Positions 34,746 through 47,126 of a DNA stretch of 64,000 bases are shown here, one piece after another. The stretch is from assembly GCA_028023455.1 (NCBI GenBank), contig JAQFVV010000001.1, positions 18,965,611 through 19,029,610 on the forward strand, given 5' to 3'. The stretch is from Epiperipatus broadwayi. Taxonomy: Eukaryota; Onychophora; Udeonychophora; Euonychophora; Peripatidae. Under the pieces are notes generated by a model. It searched no databases. It was not told where the DNA came from and saw only the letters and a program-made list of their open reading frames with translations. Each line of letters starts with the position of its first letter. The stretch's first letter is position 1. Position numbers and translations under genes: made by a program.

Positions 34746-36240
34746 AAGGCATATATGTGCAAATTTCTTATATATAGTTTAATGAATTTTATCATAAGTA
34801 TTAAGTATATATGAATAATAAATAATTTGAAAGACTTCATAAGAATTTGACTATTTTTTTAAATATTTGCTCAACTATAAAAATAAGTTTCTTTCTAAAA
34901 ATCATAAATACTGTCAAGTATCAGAGATCAAAAAAAAATAGCCCATTAAAAATTTTTTTTAAATCATATTCAATATTAAGCAGTAAGAAGACAAGTCTTG
35001 ATAAAACTGCTCTTTTCTAATATCAAGAGGATATGATAAGAATATATACAGATAATATAGCTAACCTCAATAGCATTAAATATTAAAAGTTACTAACAAT
35101 ATGCCTAAGCTAGTAGAAAAATATAGCACAGATAGTGGAGTCATAAAAATTGCAATAAAGACTATTATATAATACTTTTCTCACTAAAGATTTCAATGTT
35201 TTGCCCTATTATTCATTTTTCAAAACAATAATATTGTTTATGAGTATTGTATAAAGTGATAATTTAATACATAATGAACACTGTTCTTTGTGTGTGTGTG
35301 TGTGTGTGTGAAAATTACTACCAACTAAATTTTAATTCACGATTTTATTTTAAACTATAATAATAATATAATATAATTTTATTTTCATAAGCATAATAAA
35401 TATAGACAAATAACTTTAGTAATCATACTGGGCAGCAATTATTATTAAAAATAAATAAATTGTAATAACTTTGAATTATTTTTTTAAATATTTCTAATAT
35501 CAAAATTATACTATATTTATTATTGATTAGAATAACTATCTGAAATAGAAATAATTTTGTAAACTTCAATATTAAACATAACAGAAAAATTATTTAGCAA
35601 TCAACTATAATTCAAAATCTTTTTAACACTTCATCTCAAAACTTAACATTTAAAAGTTATTATAATATTTGCAAAATGAAGTTGATAATGCTTTTAAAAA
35701 TTATAATCATAATAATAAAATTAATTGAATAATTTATTCATTAAGAAGTTTACGCAACTATAGTTATAGAGTTGATTCATCTTCCATGGACTTTGAGCTC
35801 CAGAGTCTAATTTTAACACTACATTAAAGTACACTGGTATATTTAACAAAGTAAAAATCTAATATTAAATGTTATGGATTAAACAAAGGAGTCAATATCC
35901 TCTTATATATTTCTAAATAATTTTTGTTTATAATGAATTTGTAAAACGATTAAAGTAACTTTCTAATAAGCTAATGCAGATCAGAGTAGCTTTCAATACC
36001 ATTCCACCACCTTTAAATTAATTGTGAATATATATATTAACCAAGCTTATCAAATACTAGGTAATAATCGCTTTAACAGCTTTTTATTCTATTGCTAAAA
36101 ATAGGTAGGGATAGCTAACTAGTTTGGATATATGTGTGTGCGCGCGCATTTGTGTGAATGTATGTATGCACAATTTATAATAAAATTTTATATAAATAAA
36201 AAAAAACAATTTAATAACTTTGTAAAAATACATTTTGTTT
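34746..36240. other. A+T-rich stretch with (TG)n tract
   Basis: No gene was seen. A pure (TG)n tract lies at 35289-35310. Confidence 0.45.
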
Positions 36241-36244
36241 TATT

Positions 36245-36650
36245 TATATAGTATAATTATAGGGGATTTGAACACAGATTTTCAAGATCCCTTTAGCTAA
36301 CCACTCTATCCCACAACTGATACACATGACCACACACATATGAAAAAAGATAAATGAATGATCTCCAATATACATATTCCATGCTGAACTAGCACTCATC
36401 AGTTAGTCCAGTTCTTCTTCTCTCACACATATTTATAATCAATGCTCATTGTATAAAAGATAGCATATCTTTAAACTTTAATGGACAGGCATCAATCTAC
36501 TCCACCCTTCACTCCAGTCATCCATATCATTGAAAATCTGATGATGGAATTCCCAAATCCCTTGTTAAGACCAATAGAGTGGTTTGCTAAAGGGAGCTTG
36601 AAAGTCTGTGTTTAAATCCCCTATAATTACATCTAAACTCCAAGTAAATA
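36245..36650. repeat. Two tRNA-derived SINE heads in inverted order
   Basis: The left copy reads on the minus strand from about 36315 to 36255: GATAGAGTGGTTAGCTAAAG (A-box region), then CTTGAAAATCTGTG, then TTCAAATCCCC (B-box). The right copy reads on the plus strand at about 36578-36640, with ATAGAGTGGTTTGCTAAAGG and GTCTGTGTTTAAATCCCC. A- and B-boxes at tRNA spacing identify RNA polymerase III-type SINE heads, most like tRNA-Glu or tRNA-Asp. About 250 bp of unrelated sequence separates them. They are non-coding. Confidence 0.75.
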
Positions 36651-36714
36651 AATTATAATTGAATTCAAATATTATTAAGTATGGTATATTTACAGTGTTA
36701 TACTTTTAATATAG

Positions 36715-36805
36715 GGTATATGAGCACAGACTTTCACACCACCCACCTCTCTCCACTCTATCTAATAACACTGATACACCTAAACACATATATGCTGAAA
36801 AGATA
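36715..36805 (-). repeat. SINE head, third copy with worn B-box
   Basis: On the minus strand: TATCAGTG, then GATAGAGTGGAGAG, then GTGAAAGTCTGTGCTCATA. It matches the loop sequence of the older Penelope dimer (16965-17155) more closely than the 36245 copies, so at least two subfamilies are present. Confidence 0.65.
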
Positions 36806-37421
36806 AATAATACTTTTATAATTAATTATTGACATACTTATATATGTAAACGTGAATATATATTTCAAATTCATTAACATATACTTATATTTTTCCACTG
36901 TTAATACTGTATTAATATCATGCTGTTGTTTTATTGAATTATATTAACCATTATTCAGATAATAGAAGTCATTTAAGTATATTTTAGAGATTTCTTTCAA
37001 CAATCTCTGCAATGTTCTTGAATGATCATTAGTACTTGAATGATGGCTGCTATAATATTCTAAATAAAAACATATATTCTATCAAATAGTAGTCAATAAA
37101 ACTGAAAATTAAATAAGTTATCATATCAATGCATAAAAAATGATAAGATAATTTTAGAAACTTCAAACTTTAATAATGATTATGTTTAATATATATTTTT
37201 TAAACAATATCTTTGCTTCTATAGTATTGATATATTAAAAAAATGACAATAGAAAACACTCCATATCAATGTTATTTTTCTGATATGAGTTATAGTAATA
37301 CTGTGTAGCAAAAATTAAGTCAAATAATTTTTTTATATATGAACTATTTTAAAACAACTTTATTTTACATAAATATAATAAAAGTATTTAAAATGTTCTT
37401 TAAATGTATTGCCATATTTGA

Positions 37422-37423
<2 letters not shown>
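36806..37423. other. A+T-rich stretch, no gene seen
   Basis: Nothing recognisable in this non-coding interval. Confidence 0.45.
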
Positions 37424-37459
<36 letters not shown>

Positions 37460-37691
37460 ATATATATATATATATATATATCATCAATATATATATATAT
37501 ATTACAATATGTAATATAAATAAAATGTCCTTAAGTTAATTAAAACAAGATTGTACTTCTGCAGATTTAAAGACTGTTTATAATAGTTTATTACTGTTAA
37601 CTTTATTATTTTTATTATAATATGTATATAATTACAATAGTTTTTAATTAATGGACATTTTATTATATATATATATATATATATATACATT

Positions 37692-37727
<36 letters not shown>
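37424..37727. repeat. (TA)n cluster interrupted by a small inverted-repeat element
   Basis: Several (TA)n blocks, one with GATGAT/ATCATC inserts that form a perfect hairpin, surround a unique segment at 37519-37663. That segment has complementary ends: ATAAAATGTCC...TTAATTAAAAC on the left and GTTTTTAATTAATGGACATT on the right. It looks like a miniature transposon of about 145 bp landed in a TA microsatellite. The family is unknown. Confidence 0.6.
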
Positions 37728-37730
<3 letters not shown>

Positions 37731-38622
37731 GACCTTCTGGTTTGGCACCAGAAATAGTCATTGTAGTAGTGTGGTAGTATATCAGATATTATCTGATATA
37801 GTCCTCTTTAAAAAAAATGAAATAACGTGAAATTTTTAAAAAAAATTTATTTTGACTTAAAACTGTAATCAAAAGTAAGTGTAGGTATAATTAAAAGATT
37901 TCTCAAATGTTTAGTATCTTGTTTTGGGGTATAATCAGTAATAGAATAGGGGGGTGGCTTGTTATATGTAGAGTCAGTACAGTTTAGGTTGTTGCTTACT
38001 TGTTTTATTTGCTCATAAAGCAGTACTCAGTTTTGTTAGAATGATTTTCTAGTCCATTTGTTTTGTACATTTTAAATTTATAGCATAAACAGTAAAATAT
38101 GTTTTACTCATCATCATTCACATTGTCATTTCAGTCAGTATAGTGTAATACCTATGGTATATTACTGCTGAATATTCATGCATTATCCAACTTCATTTTT
38201 CATTCACATGTTTTATTAAACCATTAAATATCCCACATTACATTCAAATATTTAATTATATCAATAATAGTATTAAAAACTAACTTAATTACATTTTAAA
38301 TAAATCAATAAATTATGGACAGGTGAATTATATAATGACAAATACTGTAAAATATTTTATTTATTAAAACAATTGTCATTAATTTTATTCTACTGCTTTA
38401 AAACACATTTAATTATTAGTTCAATTTTTTTTTCATTTATTTAAAAGACAAAATAATTTTTTTTTTCATCTCTATTTTTTTTTACTGTCTAAATTTTTTG
38501 CATAATTAAGTAAGTTTGCCAGTGGGAGGAGCGATTGGTGATTTTTTTTTCTGGTGATGTAATGTGACATTATCGTAAACAATTGGGAGAGAACAATATG
38601 ATGTAATGATTATTAAAAAGTT

Positions 38623-38631
38623 TATAAAAGG
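38623..38631 (+). promoter_or_regulatory. TATA-box candidate
   Basis: TATAAAAGG stands about 80 bases after the GC-richer segment GCCAGTGGGAGGAGCGATTGG. No transcript or frame downstream supports it. Confidence 0.3.
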
Positions 38632-41600
38632 AATACTTATTACTTACTTTTGAAGAGGTCAATCAATTATTACTTCAGTCAGTCAGTCAATTATTAGAAC
38701 TTTTATGAGGGCAGTTATGGCTAACCAAAGACAACTATAACTAAGTTATTTAGCAAAGTTTAATAGTGAAATTATTTTTCCTCTTCCAGAGTTCAAGTTA
38801 AAAATTTAATTATATTATTTTGTTTGCAAAATGTGCACTTAAAAACCACTAAGAGATACGTCAATTTTGCTCCAGCTGATCGTTTAAATTGTCCCAATGT
38901 TATGCTAAAGTATATGTAAGTGTTATATTCTATTATTCAAGATAAATTATTATTTAAGAAATGGGAATGCTTAATAGGATTGTTAAATTGTTTTATTTAA
39001 ATTTAAAATTAACAGGGAAGGATAAAAGAATATTTGTTTATTTTATAACAATTAAGTTTTTAAGCTTTAATTATACTATGAAGGGAACAACTGCTACTTG
39101 CTTCATTTATGTGGAGGAAAGATGTGAACTGTCATTGAACATTCTCAGAACTTTAATGTACAAATTTCATGTTAAATATAAAAGAAAACTCAAAATTTAA
39201 AATATACACAAGGAATATGTAATTTTATTGTCATATGCCTTAAAATAGTGACGTAATTATTTATATTTTTACCTTTGGAAAAGAAAGATATAAGATTAAA
39301 TATGTCATTAAATGTACTTTAATAATTATTTGTTCTTCTAGACTAGTAGGATGAATGAAATTATAAATGGATAAAGTTATGTGACATTGCTGTATTAATA
39401 TTACCAATGAGTTTATCTAAATAAATATTATTAATTGAATAACTATGTATATTTCTGAATGGCTTTATGATTGTGAAATTAAATGTTAAGTATATCCTAG
39501 GAATAAAATACAAACTTCTATTTTACTTGCATCATGAAATATATTGTTTAATTAAGGAAATTCATTGTTTACAACATCAATAGCAATTCATTAGTTGATA
39601 ACTAAAACATTGAATATGCTCATACGGATTCAACAAAGAAAAATAATATTGTGTTGTTTTCTCCTGCAGAAATTGTTCCATTCTGTGTTAATATTTGTCT
39701 TGTGCAGTATAATTATTTTCCTTATCTATTTGAAAACATGACAAGGAAAGTCATGTAAAAACTTTTATAAACTTTTGTTTCATTTCGTTTGGAAAGAAAA
39801 AAGAAGAGAACTTTATTTTATGTAATGGTATTTTAGATAGCTTTAGTATTAGTTAAGGAATGTTTTATTATTTTAAATATGTTTATTATATGTATTATTA
39901 TTATTATATTTTTCTCCAAGAATGTCTCAAATAGCATAATAGAAAAATACATTATGCTGGTAATTTTATTTTTATTATTGTTATTATTTTAATAAGATAA
40001 GTTTGGTCGTGCATGTGTTAATGATCCACGCACATAATAAACGAATGGAAGAGTCCATTCAAAAGGGTGAATAATTGTTTTTTTTTTTTTTAAAAAAAAA
40101 AAGAGTTCATTATATCAAATCTTACCGAATATTTTTTTTTTTATAAATTAGAAAATAATTATTTTCAAGAATTATTTCAGCTATAACATACAATTTTATT
40201 ATTTATTTAGGTTCAATTTAACTACAGATTCTTGCCAATATTAATGTATCATATTATAAAAAAAATTATTTGTCTTGCTTTGTCCATAGTAATTAGTATT
40301 TTATTCTTCAATTGTTCTTTGACCATTACCAGGTCCTAAATATTGTCAGTTATGAGATATTTTATTCTTTATTAATTCTAGCAGTAATAATTAATATTTT
40401 AACAGTAATTCCTTGCTTACTGCGATTTTAAATGGTCTGTATATCACATGCTTATATATATGTGTGTGTGTCTATTATTAAACTTATTTATAATTATATG
40501 TAATTGCCAGTGAAAATGATTTTAAATCAATCGGATTCAGAAGGAAAAGAGGATCAATCATTTGAAGAATTAGAAAGTTGTTTAAGAGAGAATTATTATT
40601 TCTTTGTTATGACTGAATGAAAAGTATTTTGTGGCTATATGCTATAAAGTTTACAATGTTTATAATATTTTATGGGATTGAATCAGTGTATTTGTTAGTT
40701 GAATATTTAATATGGGTGGTTTGCCCAGTGCAGTGTATTGTAGTGTATAGGATTGAGTAATCCTTTATTTTCCATGTATTGGAGTATTTTAATAGGAGTG
40801 GATTGAGTCCTCCTTTTATATTTGATATATTGAATTAAATGTGTATGGAGCTAGAAATGTTTTCTCCCTGATTTTCATTTGGTGATGAGTTATTCCACCA
40901 ATTATTTAGTCTTAAAGATAGACTTGGAAGTTATTGTTATATTACCTGTTTTGAATTATATAAATCTGTTATCCCATGTGTGTATTGGATGTTTTTCAGC
41001 TTATGCTATAGCCTAGTGTTTGATGGTTTATGATAAAATGGAAGAATAAAAGGAAAGTATAGTGTCTTATAAAACAGCTGTATTGTAGTTGATAAATAAA
41101 GTTTAATTGATCTTCACTTCCAACCGTATTATGATTATATTAAAATATCATAAAAAAAAAACGATTAGATTGATTAACATTATTTATTTATTTTCTTTGA
41201 CACATAGCATAATACAGATTCATGCACAAATTGTTAATTTTGATATAAAAAAATTCATTATTAACGTAGAACTTTACTTATCATTTTTTAAAACATTTTG
41301 TAGTAATCATTTAAGCTTCATCTCATTGATTTTTATCATTTAATCATAATTCGCATAAATAATTAAGCAAAGATAGGACATTAGTTAATGAATACAAAGA
41401 TTTACTTTATTTTGGCAAAGCAGAACCTAATTATCCAATAGAATACTTTATTTCAAAACTACAAAGAAAAATACATTTAATTAATAGAAGTATTTATTTC
41501 TTTGGTAAGATAGTTTAATATTATTCCTAGTTTAAATCCCCTTATTGTAATTTTATTTAAGATATTTTAGAGTAACAATGCAAAATCCTAATTTGTTCAG

Positions 41601-42881
41601 TAATTAGAATATTAATCTATATTGTTGTTATAAAAATTTTAGTAATAAATGAGTGATATTCAGCAAAAGGCTGAATAAAAGATATTTTAGTAATCAATTA
41701 CTAAAAGTGTAACGTCATATTTATTTTGTTTTATTTTTGTATAAGTCTATCAGAAATCACTGATAGCTAAAGAGCCATTTCTTTACAGTAAATAATAGGG
41801 ATTTATTTAGTTCACTTAATGTTTCAAATAAAATGTTTACCAATCTATCAAAATGCTCTGATGAAAATATATAGTAGATGTAAAAGTTAATGAATCATGT
41901 TGTATTATATCTTCTTGTATAATCTGTACTCACTGATATGAAATCCCTTTGGAATTTTTTGTTCATAACAATAAAAGAAAAGTAGATGTTGATTTAACTA
42001 TTTTCTATTTGATTAATAAATATTTTGTTATCTAAATTTGTATTTGGAGTTTCTTCTATAGCATTCATTCGTGTTTCACACTGCCACACATGCTTATACA
42101 TTTATTTTATTTAATGTAACATAATTGTATTTTATTTAATTATAATAAATCTCAAGATATGATGATGTTGATTTCCTTGATTCAAATACTATATGAGATG
42201 CCAATTACCTACTGATCATTTTTAAAAGGGTTTGTTATTTAATTTTTGTTTAGATGATGAATTGAAATCAAAATGTGCCTGATTTCTTTCATTATCTAAC
42301 TGCAAGTATCTAATTAGGGTATTGTTTGGTTTATAATATTATTTTTATAGTGTTAAATAATAATTTGAGGTATAGAAATGTTAGATCAAGCCATACCATA
42401 AGTTACTTCCCTGAGATCTTTAATTTTAATTTAGATTAGATAATAAATTCATTTATCCAGATTAGAGTAGTGAGTAATTAAAATTTAGTAGTAATAGGTT
42501 TAGTTTAAGTTTAGATCTAGTGAATTATACATTATAATTTCTAAAATATTATTTTTTATTTTATTTTAGTTATTAGTTTAATTGTATAATATGGTAGAGG
42601 TTGTTCAATGCATATGGATGATGGGAGGAGGTGAAATAAAGTATAATTAGTTAATTTTAGCTGGTAGAATTTTACCAATTTAATTTTTGTTTAGCATAGA
42701 ACTTGATAGATGTTTATTCCTATTAGTAATAATATTTTCTCCCACATCTAATGTACATTGTACACCTCATACACCTCTGTATCCCTCAACTGAGTTAGTT
42801 TTAGGTGAAAGCTTTAATTAAGAGCTTCATGAATAGATTTAGGTAAAGTTAAATAAATATTTTATTCTATGATTCATAAAA

Positions 42882-42895
42882 TTGGCGCCCCCGGG
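42882..42895 (+). promoter_or_regulatory. Primer-binding-site-like sequence
   Basis: TTGGCGCCCCCGGG is the only GC-rich run in the neighbourhood. It resembles the TGGCGCC-type primer-binding sites found just after a 5' LTR. An AATAAA lies about 30 bases upstream, as at an LTR 3' end. Confidence 0.35.
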
Positions 42896-42929
42896 TAATT
42901 GTTAGTGTTGGTGATAGGTGTGAGGGGGT

Positions 42930-42931
<2 letters not shown>

Positions 42932-42967
<36 letters not shown>
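42932..42967. repeat. (TA)n microsatellite
   Basis: A pure TA run followed by a short TG run. Confidence 0.9.
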
Positions 42968-42970
<3 letters not shown>

Positions 42971-43251
42971 GTGTGTGTGCATAGTAAAACCTTTCATCAA
43001 TTGTCTACAAAATATATTGAAAAACCAAACAATATTTATATGATTAATCAATTGCCAGACAATGAGGATTTATGGTTTTCTTGTATTATTCGCTAGTTAA
43101 AAATATGCATATATATATATATGTTTATTAATTAATAATTAGTTGTTATAGATCTGGGATGGCTATCTTAATCTTGTTTGAAATCTGAATAAATATGTTC
43201 AAGATTGACATAGATTGAAACATATGATCACAGGAGGTAAATCTATTCTTT

Positions 43252-43312
43252 GATGAATAGCTCAATTGATTAGAGTCTTGCCTTAAAATTCGATATTCAA
43301 AAATCTAAAGGA
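43252..43312 (+). repeat. Decayed tRNA-derived SINE head
   Basis: TAGCTCAATTGATTAGAG at 43258-43275 is a clear tRNA D-arm/A-box sequence. About 17 bases further on, the anticodon-loop position and then GATATTCAAAAATC stand where the B-box should be, but GGTTCGA has been lost. It could be a dead tRNA pseudogene or a SINE. No anticodon arm folds well. Confidence 0.55.
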
Positions 43313-43599
43313 GTAAATTTAATGCCTATGCTAATATTATCATTGGTCAGGCCAGCAACACTTGAAGAAGAATGGAGAATAATACTTCTCATAAAATAGT
43401 GTAATTACTAATCTGAGTTGTTTATTTATGTGTTATTACTAACTAATTATATGTACATGAAAATTATAAATAAAGTTCAAAATTTTCTAGATATTCAACA
43501 TTTAATGATAGATGATGGAAATAGTCCAACATATTATCATATCCATCTATATATTTAGTGTAGACATCATTATTATAATAATTTGCTATTTTCCAAAAG

Positions 43600-46280
43600 A
43601 CATTCTACATATTAAACAGACTAAATTTTCAAAGTCCTCCTAACCTTTGCTTTATTTTTCAAAAACCCATAACTATTTTCATTTTTAAAATCATCAATTA
43701 ACTTTTTATATCATTTTCTCTTACTCTTTATAGATCTTTCCAGTATGTTTCAAAATTCTTCTCAATATGCACATACTCAATTTAATTTCTCATTTTTAAA
43801 ATAATTTTCTAAAGAAAATCCGTTTTTTTAGTTATTTTTTTTATTCTACATCTCATGTATTATTTTTCCAAGTTATTTTTTGTCTCCAAATACACAATCC
43901 TAATACCTCAAAATATTTCTTTCTCATTTTTCCTAATTGACTCATTTCTATTCTATATAAACCTAAATTACAAATAAAACATTTAATAAGTATTATTTTA
44001 AGATCTAATTCCAATGAGCTATGAAATACCCTCCTACTCTTATTAAAAGGCTGTTTAAATCATTGCAATCCCCATCAATTATCCAACTTCCAAATAATTA
44101 AAAGCATTAAATTGCTCTATAAGTTTCTATGCAATATTTTCTTTTAATCTTTCTATTTTATTGGTTTAGTTTTATTTACATTAATTTTCATCACTAGATT
44201 TTTACAACCTTTTATCAATTCTAGTTACAATGTTATTAAGCTGATTCTCATTATTAGCAATTATCCACTATATTATTAGCAAATCTGGTATAATTAACTT
44301 TCTGTTTCTAATACTAATTTCATGTTTTTTTTAAAACAACTTATATAATAACTCATTCAAATATACATTAAATAAAACAGGACTAAGACAATATATATCT
44401 CTTTCTATAATTATCTCTTCATAAGAAAAGCATTTAATCTTATATGTAATCTTTTAATTTATAATTACATTTTTCAATAAATGTTTTCCCTATATTTTAT
44501 GCTTTTTTCTTCAATATATCCAATATTATAATCCAATTCATTTTATCAAATGTTTTTTTTAAAGATTAATAAAGTAAATATTAATCGTTTCTCTATCTAA
44601 CTTTTAACACTAATTCTTATCACTCTATTTCCAACTTTTGTTTCTAGATTTCTAAATTCAAATTGTTCATCATATAAGAATATGGCCAATGTATTAGATC
44701 TCCAGCTATTCAAGATCCATAAGAACAACCTAGTCATCTAATAAATTAAAACAATTATTCTAAAATTCCCATTACTAAATTAGATCTTTTTGTTTTTCAG
44801 TGGAATCAACAACTATTAAAGAAAATCTGACCATTTTCCTGAGTCATAAATTACACCATAAAGACTTAATTTTTCAATCTTTTTTTCATAACCTTCAGTA
44901 CTTAATTAGAATCTCACCAAACTTTGTATCTACTAAGTTTCCCTTTCAATTAATGCTTTGATAAGTTTATTCCGATTTATTTTACAACCTATTTCATTTT
45001 TATCTAAATTTTTTAAATTAATATAGATGAAGCCTTATTATTTTTATCACATAAGTGACATATTTTATTCATGATTTCAGTATATTTATTTTATCGATAA
45101 TTATTATTGATATTTTCATTACTTCATCAGTAATAATTGAAAGGTTGCTATTCTTTCACATGCACTACAGTTGTTTCTCAGACAGCCAATCAGATTTTTA
45201 AACAGTTGTCTTTTAAGAACGATCAGGCTTTTGACACACGACAAAGATTTTGATAAGAAAAGGATGATACCAACCTTTTCTCAACTTAACTTTTATATAT
45301 ATATAAGCCAGTCTTAAGGATCTTGGCCTGAAAGATTGAAATATAAACGTGTTCATTTATTACTCACTGAGTTTTTAATTTATGATATTACAGCGCGAAA
45401 TCTAAGATTTACTACACCGCAATTTTCTAGATGTTAATATAATTTATCAGCAACATATGTAAATAACATTTATCTAAATTGCACATTGTTATTAAATCAG
45501 TAATAATTGAAAGATTGCTATTCTTTCACATGTGCTACAGTTGTTTCTCAGACAGCCAATCAGATTTTTAAACAGCTGTCTTTTAAGAACGATCAGGCTT
45601 TTGACACATGACAGAGATTTTGATAAGAAAAGGATGATACCAAGCTTTTCTCAACTTAACTTTTATATATATATAAGCCAGTCTTAAGCATCTTGGCCTG
45701 AAAGCTTGAAATATAAACATATTCATTTATTACTCACTGAGTTTTTAATTTACTATATTATAGCGCAAAATCTTAGATTTACTACACCGCAATTTCCTAG
45801 ATGTTAATATAATTTATCAGCAATGCATGTAAATAACATTTGTCTAAATCGCATGTTGTTATTAAATCAGTAATAATTGAAAGTTTGCTATTCTTTCACA
45901 TGCATTACAGCTGTTTCTCAGTACAATACTGATTTTTCCAACCAGTTTTATTATACTATAGAAGAAATAAAATCTTTTTTTTTCTACTATTTATATTTCC
46001 TTTCTAGTCCCTCTTTCCTAGCTTTATCTGTTTTACTATTCAATTGACTATTAAGCTTTCTATACATATTTCAATATTTTTACCATTTTATTCATCGTCT
46101 AATTATTAATTCTAAGGTTTTCCCTCTCTTTTACTGCAACATCTTTTAAAATTCTCTTGAACATCTTTTTTTTAATTATCAATTAGACTTCTTAGCTTAT
46201 TTTATTATCACAACACTTAATTTTTTTTTACAATATTTTATTTAAATTCATTCCATTATGAATATTAGTAGAATATATAT
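43600..46280 (-). pseudogene. Decayed minus-strand LINE reverse transcriptase, split in two
   Basis: No long frame remains, but reading the minus strand by motif gives a clear non-LTR reverse transcriptase. In order, YRKLNSQLNSKTDKARKEG (about 46075-46010) precedes the polymerase. LIFKKTFDKMNW (about 44575-44533) corresponds to block A, with the usual alanine mutated. CLSPVLFNVYLNELLYKLF (about 44392-44334) is block B. FANNIVDNC (about 44286-44259) stands for the FADD block, with both aspartates changed to asparagine. MKINVNKTK (about 44200-44170) is the next conserved block, and a WIIDGDCND-like piece follows. Many stops and shifts show old age. The N-terminal and polymerase parts are separated by the 370-bp tandem repeat at 45128-45921, which inserted later. 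The clade is not assigned. Confidence 0.75.
45128..45921. repeat. 370-bp tandem repeat, 2.15 copies
   Basis: Units start at 45128, 45498 and 45868, each with CAGTAATAATTGAAAG. The spacing is exactly 370 both times, so there are no net indels. The third unit is cut after 54 bases at TGTTTCTCAG. The first two units differ at scattered sites only. Each holds a TTTTATATATATATAAG run and a CAGTCTTAAG...ATCTTGGCCTGAAAG segment. No frame runs through it. It lies within the decayed LINE. It may be a satellite-like array or a tandem terminal-repeat structure of an unknown element. Confidence 0.92.
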
Positions 46281-46922
46281 GTTCAGTTTTACTTTTAATT
46301 TTTTGGATTACGTGTATATATAAAAGAGAAAAAAAATCGTAGTAATAATTTTAATTAATAGGAGACATTAATCTGTAAAAGATATATTTATATGGAGTTG
46401 TTTCCCCGCCTCAATTCGTTAATCTTTGCATCTAATGTGCATGTAAACTGTATATATTCATTTGTATTTTTGAAATGATATTTTTATGTATCATAATCTG
46501 TCAAAAAAAAAAAAAACACTGCGAATTATGTTACAGACTAAATAAGATAAAATGTTTATTGAAAATAAAATTTTATAAACAAGCAATATATGTCATATTA
46601 CTTTTGAAAGCAAACTCATCCACATTTATTCAAATATATTCAATGGCGCATTGTAATGAACCGCATTACTCCCTGAAATTTTATTTTTAGTAATATTATT
46701 TTATATACTACATTAAATTAAAAAAAAAATACTCCAGTAATTTGAAATATCAAACATTGACTTTTTCTGTCAAATTTAATTTTTATACATTAAAAAAATA
46801 AACTTCTAATATATAGATTAATTAAAATTACTTTTATATATATATAATTTTTACTTCAAATTACGATATTTTGTAATCTTTCATTTTACTCCGCCAGTGC
46901 TAAAAAGCTTTACTCGACGAAA
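46281..46922. other. Upstream region of candidate first exon
   Basis: A+T-rich sequence, rising slightly in G+C just before the ATG at 46923 (CTCCGCCAGTGC near 46889-46900, CTCGACG at 46913-46919). A (TA)n-rich run near 46836-46848 is the nearest TATA-like sequence, but no promoter can be asserted. Confidence 0.35.
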
Positions 46923-47120
46923 ATGGCGAACGCTGTATTGGTACATAGAAAACATACTCCCTTTGATGAAATTTATAATTGGGTTGCATTTAAAAGATAT
47001 CCTAAGCATGTTAAAGGTCAAGGTCAAAAGGCCAATTTTAAAAGACTATGTAAAAATTTCCGTGTCATTAATTCTAAATTATATTATATTAAAAATGGAC
47101 GGGGTGATCCAGACCTAGAG
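46923..47120 (+). CDS. Candidate first coding exon, integrase-related host gene
   Basis: The frame starts ATGGCG with a purine at -3 and reads MANAVLVHRKHTPFDEIYNW, then a K-R-Y-P segment, then KANFKRLCKNFRVINSKLYY, ending GRGDPDLE. A consensus donor GAG/GTAAGT (GT at 47121-47122) stops the exon on a codon boundary after 66 codons. The frame would hit a stop six bases beyond the donor, so splicing is needed for a longer product. The pattern of an aromatic helix, R-Y-P, a basic stretch, F-x-V/L and then L-Y-Y is, from memory, like the leader before the zinc-binding domain in integrase-derived host genes of the KRBA2/GIN type. That assignment is an inference. Codon choice is less A+T-biased than the surroundings. 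No second exon was found with matching phase. It could also be a remnant of a transposon ORF with a fortuitous donor. Confidence 0.5.
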
Positions 47121-47126
47121 GTAAGT

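Larger units (their letters stand above)
37728..42895 (+). other. Possible long LTR-type regulatory region, unproven
   Basis: No gene was recognised in about 5.1 kb. Three features hint at an LTR retroelement 5' region on the plus strand. The block begins TGTGACCTTCTGG directly after a (TA)n tract. A good TATA box (TATAAAAGG) lies at 38623-38631, downstream of a GC-richer box near 38520-38545. AAATAAA at 42851, followed by TTGGCGCCCCCGGG at 42882-42895, resembles the end of an LTR plus a primer-binding site. A single LTR of 5 kb would be very unusual, so these may be parts of different elements or chance. No gag or pol sequence follows. Confidence 0.25.

Noticed and set aside
45124-45130. CTGATGA on the minus strand next to the 370-bp repeat
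   Set aside because: It lies outside the repeat, is not kept at the second and third unit borders, and no GAAA stem arrangement follows.
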